Positions 38,020 to 49,319 of a DNA stretch of 64,000 nucleotides are shown piece by piece (the first letter of the stretch is position 1; the number at the start of each line of letters is the position of its first letter). The stretch covers positions 856,501 to 920,500 of the forward strand of contig JAVTLE010000005.1 in assembly GCA_033439295.1 (NCBI GenBank). The letters are read 5' to 3'. The translations under genes were made by a program, and so were the position numbers. The notes under the pieces were generated by a model, which saw only the letters and a program-made list of their open reading frames with translations, searched no databases and was not told where the DNA came from. This DNA is from Deuterostichococcus epilithicus. Its lineage: Eukaryota; Chlorophyta; Trebouxiophyceae; Prasiolales; Stichococcaceae.

Positions 38020-40287
38020 ATGCCGCGGCCCGGCAGGGGAGGCCACTCAGCTGAGCGGCGCAAGGCCAGCACCTTCCGCGAGGGCTGGGCGCACGGCAAC
38101 TACTACAATCAGGGGGAGCGGCCGGCATCGGACAGCGATGGGGACAGCGACGAATCGGGCGAGGCGCCGCAGCTAGACATCCGCCTGGCGCTGTGGGACC
38201 TTGGCCATTGCGACCGCAAGCGCTGCACAGGCAACACACCAGTCCATCTAGATAGACAGAACCAGACATGTAGACTTCTATTCGCTGCCACCAGCGCGGC
38301 GTGGTGCAGCATCTGTTCTGGCAGGGTGCATATCGCCGCCGGCATGGCCTTGCACCAGCACTCTCTTGGCTGTGCTCTGCATACCCGTAAAGGAATTCAC
38401 AAGCTGCCAGAGGCACAGCCTCCATGAGAGGTGTCCCTGCAGACAAAGCGGCACTCGACGATGTGCTGCAGGCACGAAGCTCATGCGGCAGCATGCGGCG
38501 GAGGAGCTGCGACTGGGCACCAGCTTCCCGGGCGTCGTGCTCAGCCCCATGGGCCAGGTGGGAAGGGTGCAAGCCCTGAAGCCGCACGTTATGCCAGCGA
38601 ATGCCCGAGTACTGCTGCACAGCATCATACGGGTTAGCATGGCATCCGGCACCCGTCCGGGCCTGGTTGGCGCCTGCACAGCTGCCGCCCGGCTGCCAGT
38701 TCTGTCCCCTGAGCTCCCCGCAAACCTCAACGCTGTCACCTGGCCGAGACTGCAGGCGTGCGTGTCGCGTGAGGACAGGGACCTCATTGGGGCAAAGGGT
38801 CTCGCAGTGGTGGACTGCTCCTGGCACCGCCTGGATGATGTGCCCTTCAGTGCGCCCTTCCTTTTGTTCTGCTTCCGTATTTTCGTCAGTTCAGTCTTGC
38901 CGCCCGGCAGCTCTTCGCACATGCGGCTCTTCACGCATGACAGGCAGCATGAGGCAGCCGATTGCGCACAGATGTGCCTATGCCTAGGGCTGTGAAGGGC
39001 AGTCTCAGGATCGGGCCCTGGTTGACAGTTCGCTGCGTGCGCGAAATGCAGACCGGACGCGGGGGGCGGCACCACGACTGCTGCCCTGGCTGGTTGCCGC
39101 AAATCCTGTCAACTTTGGTAAGCTTCGCCATGGAGATGTCTGCTAGAACGGCTCCCCGCATGCGTCAGCGCCCAGCAACTGGATCAAGCTCTCCGCCTCC
39201 ACCAGCGTCCATCAGCTGGATGACCGCTCGCAGCAGGTGCGACGGAAAGCCCATGGTCTCAACAGTGCTCGATCTCGGATTTGTCTGCGCCTGCTTGCAG
39301 GCAAGCCGACACAGCTGTCATGCGTGGAGGCGCTGGCGGCGGCGCTGTACATCTGCGGCTTTCAGGACGCCGCCGCCGGCCTGCTCTCCCGCTTCAAGTG
39401 GTGAGCCGTGCGCTGTCAGCCTGCCAAACCCTTGGCGGGAGCCACGGCATGCCTGTCCCTGAAAATGCTGGTCCCCGCAAGCCTCGTGGACGTCCTGGTT
39501 GGTCTCAGCCTCCGGCCCTTCACGCGCTGCGAGCGCAGCTTGTTGGGCACCCAGCAAGGAACCGCCGAGCCTATGGCGGGAGCGAGCCTGCTCCTCAGGT
39601 CGCATGGATACTCCTGTCGCGAGGTCTTCTGCAACCATGCTTCTGCGACTTGCGCGCAGGGGCCACAGCTTCCTGAAAGTCAACGAGGAGCTGCTGGACA
39701 TCTATGCGGCATGCGATACCAGCGTCGATGTCATCGCGGCGCAGGCGGCGCACATGGATCGCATGCGCGCGGGGCAAGAACAGGCCGCTGCACGCAAAAG
39801 TGTGAATTTCTGGATCTCTTGCTTCTATGTTGACAGGCCTAGCACCAGTTTCTGCGACTCGACCAATCAGGACTGCGACTGGGACAGGTGCCTCAAGGCG
39901 CACCAGTAGTCCGGGTCTTTCCTGCGCCCTTCGTGCTGTTTCGCTTCTCGGTACGAGCGCCGGGAGCAAAGCGCCCCCTGCAATGTCACTGCAACGACAA
40001 GAGCACCTGCAATACAGCTCGCAGTGCCCCCGGCACTGCATGCGGCATGACCCCTGCCGTCCCCTCATAGGGAAGCCAAACTTGTTGCGGCAGGCGCGGC
40101 TGGAGGGGACTACCTGGCGGACATCGACCTGCCGTCTTCGGGCTCTGACGAATACGAGACGGAGCCGGAGGAAGAAGACGAACGACAAGCCTCCGGGGCA
40201 GCGCCTGCGGAGGCTGCAGGTGCTCGCGCGACAGGGGCCACGACTGGCGCCGCGGCGGCTGCTGAGGAGACGGTAGCACCAGGCTGA
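38020..40287 (+). CDS. TSR3: 18S rRNA aminocarboxypropyltransferase TSR3
   Basis: Seven exons in consistent phase give 302 residues: 38020-38230, 38472-38557, 38756-38849, 39052-39117, 39301-39400, 39660-39799 and 40076-40287. TSR3 transfers the acp group from S-adenosylmethionine to a hypermodified pseudouridine of 18S rRNA late in 40S maturation. Diagnostic motifs: ALWDLGHCDRKRCTG, GTKLMRQHAAEELRLG, FPGVVLSPMGQ, GLAVVDCSWHRLDDVPF, APRLLPWLVAANPVNFG, KPTQLSCVEALAAALYICGF and FLKVNEELLDIYAACDT. The C-terminus is acidic then Ala-rich and disordered (DEYETEPEEEDERQ). The first intron has a GC donor (38231); the last acceptor seems to be an AAG. Confidence 0.94.
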
Positions 40288-41167
40288 ACGGCTCCTGCGG
40301 CGCGCGAGGCGCCGCAGCAGGGTTCGACAGGATCAGCGACGGCACAGCAGCAGGCAGCGGCTGTGGCGGCTGGCGACATCGCAGGATTAAGCCTGCAGGC
40401 GTGATGTGACGCACGTGACCGTCTGGATGTGGGTGCCATGGTGAAGGCTTTGTTGGCAAACTTCGCTACGGGATGTACCTAGGTGATCACGTTGGCGTCT
40501 GATCTGTCTCCCAGGTCCACATATTACGCATGTCATAAAACCCTGCAATTACACTCGAGCGCTGCGCAGATCACAACGGAATAGACGCGCACATCAGGAA
40601 TCCGGCTATCGAGACCTGCCCAGCTGTTGGTCCGACTTCACTTTGGAACATCAGCAGTGCGCCGACGCTGAGCAATGCGGGACAGGTAGCGCACAATCGA
40701 AAAACCACATGCTGAGGCAAAAGGTACCATGAAATGCATGAGAAATGCAGACAACTAAGCGTTGTTCTCTCGAGCTTGTCAGGCCTGAAGTCTTGGCCGA
40801 TCAGTGAGTCATGCAGGTCTTTCCTGGTCGCTTATAGAGAGCACAAAGCAGTACGTCACCTCTTCACAGCCAGGCAGACCAATTGGCAGGACCTTGCCCT
40901 GTTGGACATGCCTCCTGCGCACGCCCGGCAATTTGCCTTGATATGCCGAACAGTTTAGGTTGCGCTGACCTTGCTCATGTGATTCGTCAGTGTCCAGGCA
41001 CTATCCACCTGGCATGGTCAACAACATATGCAAATAGCGCGCTCATTGGCCAAACGATTCCATCAGAGCAAGTCGTGACACTGCAATTTCATTCTGTGCT
41101 GCTCGCTCACCTGAAGGAGCTGCCTGCGCCGATGAAACGTTCTGTGGGCCGGAGGCACCTGCTCACG
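40288..41167. other. Convergent intergenic region without a recognisable gene
   Basis: About 880 bp between the stops of TSR3 and the WD40 gene. A 74-codon frame at 40734-40958 has no family resemblance and no splice support, so I do not call it. No RNA gene or repeat was seen. Confidence 0.45.
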
Positions 41168-43335
41168 TCATGCAACGGCATCCCTGTACACCGACCAAAG
41201 GGCCACGGACCCATCTCTGGACGCCGAGGCCAGCAGCTGCCCTGGCGAGAACGCTGCTGTGGTGGCCGCCGCCGTGTGGTACTGCACAGGAGACAGTCGT
41301 CTCTACAGATGTTTGGCGAGGGCAGACAGGATAGGAAAGGCTTCCGCCAGAAGAGTGATGTCATCCTACAAGACTAGCTGGATGGCTGCTGCTGGATGTT
41401 CACGAGGCACTGAAGGGGGCTTGCAACGCAGAACAGATTTGCAGTACAATTGTCACCTTGAGGACCGCCAGGGCGGCCGCCTTTCTGTAGTTGTAGACTC
41501 GGATTTTGCCGTCCCAGCCGGCGGTGGCGAATATCCTGTCGTCATTCCGCAGCGCGACGTCCGAGATACCCTCCTTATGCAGCTCCAGGGATTGGCAGAC
41601 AGCCATGGTGCGGCTCTCCAGGTTCATCCGGAAGCACACGAGCTGCTTCTCAGCAGAGCCGCTGACGCCGCCTGCAGCAACAGAGCGCTTCCCGGCAAAT
41701 GCTTGCTGCGCTGAGCACGTGGACCCCTCTCCATAGCATCGACAACTCAGTCTGGCACAGGCTGAGTGAGCCAGCCCAGCCCCTGCTGGCGCAGCTATCC
41801 TGAACATGACAGCGAGTGGTAAGTTCCTGGCACCAAGATCCCCAGGCTGGCTGCCTGCACACCATGTGCATCCTCGCGAAAGCGTGTGCGTCCTCGGAGT
41901 CCCACCTGAAGCCGTGCTGTCGATGGCCAGCGCCATGACTGGCTCCTTGTGCAGCTGCGACGCCATGAGCGGCTGCCGTGGGTCAGCGGCCTGCCACACC
42001 GCCACGTGCCCATCCTCGTAGCCGACGGCCAGGTAAGTGCGGCCGTCCCGCCGGAAGGCGCACATGGACATGCACATGCCGTAGGTGACGCCGGGAGGCA
42101 GGCCGAAGGCCACCAGCCGGGAGGCCGTCTGCAGACACGGGAGGTCGTGTTGAGCTGGGATCAGCAACCGCATGCGACAGGTCGCACACTGATGCGATGA
42201 CGGCTGACGGTATCATACTCGAAACGAGATAGCAGCTCCAGACCTCAAGGCGCTTGCCATGGGCACCAAAACGCGTACCTGCAAGCCATGCTCACCTGCA
42301 GGGCCCACAGCTCTGCTGTGGTCGGGTCCTCGCCCGGAGCGGCCACAAGTCCCACAGGGTCTCCAGGCTCAGGCTCTGGTGGCTGCGAGTACAAGAGGTC
42401 GGGCAGCTTTGGTGCAGCCTGCTGCGCTGACGAGCCAAGTGGCGTCCAGCATTGAGCCATGTGTGTGTGCGAGCAGTCAGCAGCCCAGAAGGAACGAACC
42501 ACAAGGTTGGAGATAGGAATGGGTCACCTGTGCAGGGGACGTGGTGTGAAGGACCGACATGCGGCAGAAGGTGTAGGACATGGTGCAAAACTCCCGCAGC
42601 GGTTCGCTGCGGGGCCACATGACGACAGGGACCATAAGAACCGCTCGCTCCGCGTCTCACAGCCAATATGCTGGACAACATGCAAGGTGCCTCCAAGATA
42701 CCGCAGTCATGGCCACGCACCTGCCTGACAGCGAGCCGTCTGCATCCAGCGACCATATTCGCACCGTCCCCTCCCGTCCCTGACTGCGCCGGCAGGGCAT
42801 GCAGCATCTGAGCATGGTGAGGACGCACACAAACAGCAAAGGCGCTTTTGAGGTGCGTAACTCGAGTATTGATGGACGGATTATCATTCGCACCTCACAA
42901 GGATGGAGCTGCCATCAGATACCAGGCACGCCAGCCCAATGATGCCCGCCGCATTCGAGTGCAGCCTGCATGGCGGACCAAATTCAGTCATTGTTTCGGA
43001 ACTAGACTTGTCTGGACGGCCCACTTGCATCTTGCAGGGCATGAAAATGCACTTCTTCACACTTGCGGCAGGTCGCAGATCTTCTCGAGGCTGTGTCCCA
43101 GATCCGCAGCTCGCCGCTGGCGTCCCTGCGGTCATGGCAGGCATTAGGGTGACGTCCACCTGCGTTCAGAGGAACACGAGTTGCGGCTGAGTCTCCTTTA
43201 GTCTTCTATCGCATGCTTGCGCGCGGATCACCCTGAGTAGATTATATTTAGCTCCGTGTGGTACGCCAGCGCCTGCACATCGCTCTGATGGCCTCGCAGC
43301 ACAGTGACCGGCCCTGGCGCAGGGCCGCGGCTCAT
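41168..43335 (-). CDS. WD40 protein of the GNB1L / ASA1 type
   Basis: The ATG at 43335 gives MSRGPAPGPVTVLRGHQSDV, QALAYHTELNIIYSG, then DASGELRIWDTASR. Later blades are AGIIGLACLVSDGSSI, REGTVRIWSLDADGSL, FCTMSYTFCRMSVLHTTSPA, YLAVGYEDGHVAVWQAADPR, KEPVMALAIDSTASG, KEGISDVALRNDDRIFATAG, WDGKIRVYNYRKAAALAVLK and the end FSPGQLLASASRDGSVALWS, stop at 41168. The first-blade PVTVLRGHQSDVQAL and the last blades (WDGKIRVYNYR; ASASRDGSVALWS) match GNB1L in animals and ASA1 in yeast, which act with the TTT/ASTRA machinery stabilising PIK-related kinases. That function is transferred by similarity. About nine exons; a 164-bp head-to-head arrangement with the OTU gene. Confidence 0.85.
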
Positions 43336-43499
43336 AGCAGCATGCGACACGAGTTCTCCAATGCATCACAAATATGAGATGCTGTGCAAGTTGATCTGGA
43401 TGATCATGTCGCATTTCTACATGAGGGGACAGTGATGTCGGAACATTTGCTTGCAAGTGCAACCACCCCAACCATGTCAGAACCCGATTACAGCCTTGC
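43336..43499. promoter_or_regulatory. Compact bidirectional promoter region
   Basis: Only 164 bp separate the WD40 ATG (minus strand) and the OTU ATG (plus strand), so the two transcripts must share a promoter or overlap at their 5' ends. No specific element was recognised. Confidence 0.55.
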
Positions 43500-45451
43500 A
43501 TGGGCGCCAAGAAGATCAAGAACCCAAAGGTTCCAGTGAAGAAGGCATGCTCAGAAGCGCCACGTCGGAAGGAGCGCGCCAAGGTGTGGCAGCGGGCACC
43601 GGCGGGTGATCTAGTGTTCCTTCCGGATCTCAAATCCCGCAAGCCGTTCATGCGGTGGAATGAATCATTTCGAAACCCTGCTTGCAGTCTCACAAGTCGG
43701 GGCCCTGGAGCCACGACGATGTAGCACATGAGCTCCACGGACTGGGCCTGCGCATTGTCGAGGTCGCACCGGACGGTGCGCATCAGCACGGACTGCAAAT
43801 CAAGCTGCCGTGATGCTGCCCAGAACCTCTGGGATCCGTGACACCGACCTCTTCCAGTGCGCACAGTGATGATGTTGCTCCGCAGAATCAAGCTTGGCGC
43901 AACCCAACATCGACATCGATGTTGCGTTCAAACCTCTTACTTCCACGCGGACTGCTTGGTTTGCATTGCAGGCAACTGCTTCTTTCGGGCCCTAGACGAC
44001 CAGCTGCACGGGTCCAATGCAGACCATGCACGGCTGCGGCGGGAGGTGATTGATCATGTGCGGCGCAACGAGGACGCTTTTGCCGCCTTCGTGGAGGATG
44101 ACGAGGGTTTTCAGGACTATGTGGAGCGGATGCGAAAGGTGCGGATGCAGCTGTAAACAAATCGTGCATGATCCGCCGTCATGTGCTGCTGTGCATCGGA
44201 TCATGCTTCATGGAAGCGGCTCCTGTATGTGTCGTGCCATGCATTTCTGCACACCTGCGCCGCCAGGGCTCCAGGTGGTCTAGGGTTGCTGCATCTCAGT
44301 CGGATACATGGTCGTTCTGCTGCAGGACGGCACCTGGGCCGGCCACATTGAGCTGCAGGCTGCGAGCATGCTGTACGAGGTTGACATCACCGTGCATCAG
44401 TCGGGGCAGCCCGTGTGGACGATCCAGAACTTCAAGGTACCATACTAAGGATACATCTCGACAGCTCCGGATGTAGTATCTTTTGTGAGCTCGCAATGCA
44501 GTTCAGAGGCAAGCTTGAGATGCTCGTGGATTGGCGTGCTGAGTGTGAGACGATGATCATCACAGGGCAAAGGGAAGAAGGTTCGCAACCTCCACCTGTC
44601 ATACCACGACGGCGATCACTACAACAGGTGAGCTGCGTCCTGGTCAGCATAAACTGTCTTCTTGTTGCTGAGCGCTCATCCCTGATGAGGCCAGATCGCT
44701 GGACTCGCGGGTTGCACCTGTGCAGCGTGCGTCTGGTGAGCGACTGTGGAGAGGGTGCGGCGGAGGACATTCCCGTCGGCTGGCACAGTTGCGCCGCGGC
44801 GCCGTCGGCGCGCAACTGGGGCAGCGAAGAGGAGGAGCTCGTGCTGCGGGGCACTGGCTGCGACGATGGCGGCGTGGCGGCCGCCACGCTAACAGAATGC
44901 GCAGGCAACACCGACAAGGCACGAGACTGATCGACGTGGATTTGAGCTGGCTGCGGCAACGGCGTCGCCGGCTTGCCAAGGCTGTGCAGCGACAGCTTCG
45001 CATAGACCTAACTGATATGCCATGCAGCCACCGAGCCATGTGCGATTTCTTTCACATTTTTACAGGCCGAGTGCATGCTCTGCAGGCCATCGAACTGCTG
45101 ATTGAGCGCATGGCAGCGGGCGTGCGCCTCGATGGAGCAGCAAAGGATGACCCAAATGGCACGGTGCAGCCGGCAGCCAGCGGCCAGGCTGCAGCTGAAT
45201 CTCTAGAGTTGCGAGCGGAGCGGGAATGTGCACAAGAGGGTGACACAGCGGCAATCCAGCAGGGCAGCAAGTCGGATAGGAAAAGGCTTGCCCATAAGTA
45301 TCCGCCGCGAAATCGCATGTGCCCTTGCGGATCGAAACAGAAATACAAAAACTGCTGCGGCTCCCCGGCGGGGCTGCGTGCTCGGGCGGCGGCTTCAAGT
45401 GCTGATGCCGCCGATGCGACCGCCGAGGCGCCAAAGCAGCTGCTCATATAA
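43500..45451 (+). CDS. OTU-family deubiquitinase with UBA-like and SEC-C motifs
   Basis: A basic start (MGAKKIKNPKVPVKKACSEA) precedes the OTU domain: WSHDDVAHELHGLGLRIVEV, then APDGNCFFRALDDQLHG with the catalytic Asp-Gly-Asn-Cys, REVIDHVRRNEDAFAAFVED, GTWAGHIELQAASMLYEVDI, VHQSGQPVWTIQNFK and the catalytic His block NLHLSYHDGDHYNSVRLVSD. After it comes a UBA-like helix set (ATLTECAGNTDKAIELLIER) and a C-terminal SEC-C zinc motif, PRNRMCPCGSKQKYKNCCG. This combination is known in plant OTU proteins related to OTUD3. The intron after 44918 uses a GC donor and joins NTDK to AIELL. The first junction (after about 43590-43605) is uncertain in phase. A TGTAA motif, the usual green-algal polyadenylation signal, lies at about 45475. 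Confidence 0.9.
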
Positions 45452-45837
45452 GAGTCGCGGTCATGCGACCAAACTGTAACCATAAACCAACAAGATCGCA
45501 GCGGCGCTGTGGGCCGAAACCTGCAAGCCATGCCCTCGTTGCAGGGCTCCATGCCCCTGACGTGGGCTTACGGTTTGTGGAAACCATGTTGCTCACCGGT
45601 GCCGCCTGCCAGTTTCCAGTCTCCGTTTCCCGAAGCTCCCTGGATCCTTCAGTGCTTTTCATTGTCTGACGTACGATTGGTGGGGGCCCGAGCCTGCACA
45701 TCGTCACCTGGCAGAGTCACCGGTTCATGCTTGCGGTCCCATCCTGACCGACTCCGAGCATTTGAGCGACGACTGCGAGTTTCGCACTGATGAATCGCTA
45801 CTTCTACCTTTAAGCAGACTTCCTTCAAAACAGCAGC
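45452..45837. promoter_or_regulatory. OTU 3' region and VPS72 upstream region
   Basis: About 390 bp between tandem plus-strand genes. The polyadenylation-type TGTAA near 45475 belongs to the OTU gene. The VPS72 promoter should lie in the rest. Confidence 0.45.
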
Positions 45838-48800
45838 ATGTCGGACTCGGAGGAAGAAGAGGAGGCGGAGGAGGAAGTCGCCGCCGGAAGCAGCAGCGAA
45901 GGCGGCAGCAGCGGCGATGAGGCCAGCAGCAGCAGCGAGGACGAGCCGGAGGAGCCGCGGGTGCTGCCCAACCGCAGCACCCGCGGCAGGCGCATGGGCG
46001 AGCTGGTGGAGGAAGACGACGCCGACACTGAGTTTTGGGGACAGGACTTTTTTCAGGAGGAGGCGCGGGACACCGACTGGGAGTCATCAGAGTCCGAGTC
46101 GGAAGACGAGCCGGACTCCGATTTCGATCAGCCGGTGCGAGGGGCTGCAGCGCCAACGCTCTGGCTTGTCGTCATGGCTGGTGCTCGACTGGTGCATGCG
46201 GTGGGGGAGGCCTGCAGGGGTGTCTATGATGATCTGCGACCTTGTGGACTACAGGAGGATGAGGGCGATGATGAGGGGGAGGAGGGCGAGCAGAAGGAGC
46301 GCAGGTGGGTCATGCCTTCCCCCGCTGCTATGCAGTGCACATGCTGCCAACCCTCTAGGTCATGGCCAGCGCAATGCGATCGCGGTTCTGCAGCGACAGT
46401 GTTATTCTAATGGAAGCAAGCAGCATCTGCTGGCACCTGCTTTTTCATGAAACAGGCGGACCCAGTTCTGCCGCTGCTCCAATAGCTGCTCACACACTGG
46501 TCGCTTCGCACACACCGCGATGCCGCCGCCGCAGGCAGAAGCGGCTGGCGCCACCGGGCGCCAAGAAGCGGGCACGCGAGGCGCGCGAGGCCGCCGCCGG
46601 CGCAAAGGCAGCCAAGTCCGGCGGCGCGGCGCGGCAAAAGCAGCCGTCGGGCAGCCAGAAGCAGGACGCTGCTGCTGATGCGGCTTTGGCGGCGACGGCG
46701 CTTGCGGAGTTTCGGCCGCCAAAGCTGCGGGCGTCCACGAGGGCGCGCGTGGAGGTCGCCGAGCAGGAGCGAGCCGAAAAGGAGCGCGTGCAGCAGACCC
46801 AGGTGCGTCACAAGGGTGGGGAACCCAGGCGAGTTGCAGTTACATGCTGGCTACTTTCAGCAGTCGGGCGAACTGGTGGCACGGCAGAGGTGGCAACGCC
46901 CACGCTTCCCGCCTTTGGCGGACAACCTGCCACGAATGCAAAGGGAAAGTCCGGCAGCGGCGGCCATCACGGACGCAGCGGCCGCTGCCCTGCTGCTCTG
47001 AAACCCCAATCTCCTGTCTCCAACATCTCTGCGAGCGTACCCCTCCCCCGCGTGCGATCGCAGATGGCCAAGCGGCGCACCAAGAGCGGCACCGCAGCGG
47101 AGGTCAAGCCGCTGACGCAGGATGAGCTCCTGGCCGAGGCGGCCAAAACGGAGCTGGACAATGCACGCTCGCTGCAGGTGCGGGACTTGCTCATCGGAAA
47201 TGCCCATGCAAGAAGATTGCACTCCCACAGCCACTGAATGGGCTACCACACATGCTGTTGCCGGGCAGTAGTCAGGCTTGAAGGCACATGCTCCAAGTGT
47301 ACTTCGTAGCAGGTGTCGGTCTGTGACCTTTCGACTGAAAGAGATTTTGAATTGGGGTTGCAGCTGCTGCTGGCACGGGAGGAGGAGGTCAAAAAGCGAA
47401 ATGCCATAAAGAGCGCCAAGCACGCCGGACCCATTATGCGCTACCACTCCAAGCGAGTCGGCAAGGACCGGGAGCTGGTAGGTCCTTGATTCGGTTTCTC
47501 CCGGTTGCTCATGTTCTTAGACCAATCCTCATTGCGAAGCTGTTGTAGGAGATGCTTGCAAATCTGTTCAGCAATGTGAACGCCCTCCGAGCACCATGTA
47601 TGCAAACGGGATGAGCAGTTGGGCAGCAGGGAAGCGACGCAGGCTGTGAGGACGCAACCGTATTGGCGGTGCGGTCTCGTATATGGTGCCTGTCAATGTG
47701 CCTGGGAGCACTGTTGGCTGATGATGACTTACATGATAGTAGATATCGAGCAGGCTCGCCCTCGATGATATGACGTTTTCGCGACATGAAGCCACGAACT
47801 GCTGCCCTGTGCTGTTGTGGCACTGCCTTGACCAAACTCCGATCCCCTGCTGCGCTTTGCCTGTGGTCGCAACCGCAGTGGTGGTTGCACGGCTGCGGCA
47901 GCTTCGCTGCCTGTCCCAAATCGAGCCACGACACGTGTAGGCATTCGGGGCCACAGACGGCTGATGATGACCCACATGATAGTAGATATCGAGCAGGCTC
48001 GCCCTCGATGATATGACATTTCCGCAACATGAAGCCACAACACTCGACGTGCAACCGTTGAGCACCCGCCTATTAGCGCCCAGTCACATGCTCGTGTTAC
48101 TACTGCTGGACTTGGCCAACAGCTGACGGCACCATCAGATCCAACACCAGACAAGGCTTGCCGCCGCAGACGCTGCTGGAGTTGGTAAACATGCGGGAGG
48201 TGCCGGCGCAGCTGCAGTCCCGGCGTGCCCCGCCTGCGGCGCCCAGGCAGCTGTGCGCAGTCACAGGTGTGCAGTCCCCCTTCCGTGCCCGCTGAAGCGC
48301 CCTGCCGTGGCAGCATCGCCTTGGGGAAAACCAGCATCCAGCAGGCGGAGGTGCACTCGGCCTTTTGGGGGTTGATGGCCCATACCTGCTGCTCTGCATG
48401 ATGTATGCACTGAGCAGTGCCCCCCGGCTTGAGCCTGCTACACTTGAAGACCTCAGAGTGGGCGGCCCACCTGCCTCGCTGCAGGGCTGCCCGCAAAGTA
48501 CAGGCACCCAGAGACGGGCACGCCGTATGCAACGCTGGAGGCGTACGCTCAGATCGCGGGGGCGGCAGATCGCGCCCACACCGCCAGGCGGCTGCAGTCC
48601 AAGCGGCGGCTTGACAGCGACTCGGCCTCAGGTGCGGCTGCCTTGTGCTGCTTGCCGGTTCTGATTGGTGTCTGACTTGAGGCGATGCGCGCTCAGGGCA
48701 TTCTGGCTACTTGCTGCCAAATAAAGCTATCGCAGTGAAACGTGAGTGTAAATAACCTCAACCCTCGGTGCTGCTGCCTGCAGGTGGTTCGCTGGCCTCA

Positions 48801-48947
48801 GAAGCCAAGCGGAGACACGTCGACTGCGGCTTGGCGGCAGCACCTGGGTACCAGCAACCGGCTGGTTACCCAGCAATGCAGATGCAGATGCAGATGCCGC
48901 CAGGCTACGAGAAAATGCATGCCATGTCACATGGAAGGGTGCACTGA
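45838..48947 (+). CDS. VPS72: VPS72/YL1 (Swc2) subunit of the SWR1 chromatin remodeller
   Basis: Eight exons in consistent phase give 416 residues: 45838-46134, 46255-46304, 46535-46802, 47064-47177, 47364-47477, 48170-48266, 48485-48631 and 48784-48947. YL1/Swc2 binds the histone variant H2A.Z-H2B dimer and helps SWR1 deposit it. The N-terminal acidic region (MSDSEEEEEAEEEVAAGSSS) and the H2A.Z-binding pattern NRSTRGRRMGELVEEDDADT, FWGQDFF, DSDFDQP are typical. Then comes a Lys/Ala-rich region, KPLTQDELLAEAAKTELDNA, the GPIMRYHSKRVGKDREL block and the YL1 C-terminal domain (VTGLPAKYRHPETGTPYATL, EAYAQI). The tail is Met/Gln-rich (MQMQMQMPPGYEKMHAM). The 692-bp intron 5 holds a direct repeat. 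Confidence 0.93.
47716..48041. repeat. Two copies of an 82-bp element with a hairpin
   Basis: Copies start at 47716 and 47959 (243 bp apart), each about 82 bp and over 90 percent alike by eye, beginning GGCTGATGATGAC and sharing TAGATATCGAGCAGGCTCG. Each can fold ATATCGAG against CTCGATGATAT around GCAGGCTCGC. Both lie in intron 5 of the VPS72 gene. Confidence 0.85.
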
Positions 48948-49319
48948 TGCGAGCAACCCAGAGAGCGTTTGATCAGGGGCCGTATCATCAGGCCTGTGTG
49001 TACATTGTGTGGTTTATCTTGATTTCGATGTATCATGTACAGCAAACGTGTAGACAGTCACGAATGTCTATTGCACTTGCGCGGCAGATGAGTGTTCCGA
49101 AACCAAGCAACATTCAATGCCATGGCAGATTTGGTCCAGCGCTCTGACCCATCGCCATTGCCTGTCTGCTCGCCTATGCTACGACCGTGTGTTGCAATGA
49201 GGACTGCCATGTCGGCACTGAAGAGCTTCTGCCAACAATTCATCTGCTCATTATCTGCTCAAATGCTGGAGGCTCTAGTCGTTGCTGAACTCGGACACTC
49301 CAAACAAGAAACCCAGGTA
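48948..49319. other. Convergent intergenic region
   Basis: A tail-to-tail gap between VPS72 and the DOMINO1-like gene. Low-GC sequence consistent with 3' untranslated regions; nothing else was recognised. Confidence 0.45.

Noticed and set aside
37886-38827. 313-codon minus-strand frame
   Set aside because: It lies opposite TSR3 exons 1-3, whose motifs are unmistakable; the frame has no family features.
40734-40958. 74-codon plus-strand frame (MHEKCRQLSVVLSSLSGLKS)
   Set aside because: No family resemblance, no splice context and a low-GC composition unlike coding exons in this window.
47716-47800. C/D-box snoRNA
   Set aside because: A C-box-like ATGATGA is present, but no D box CTGA follows at the right distance and no terminal stem is evident.
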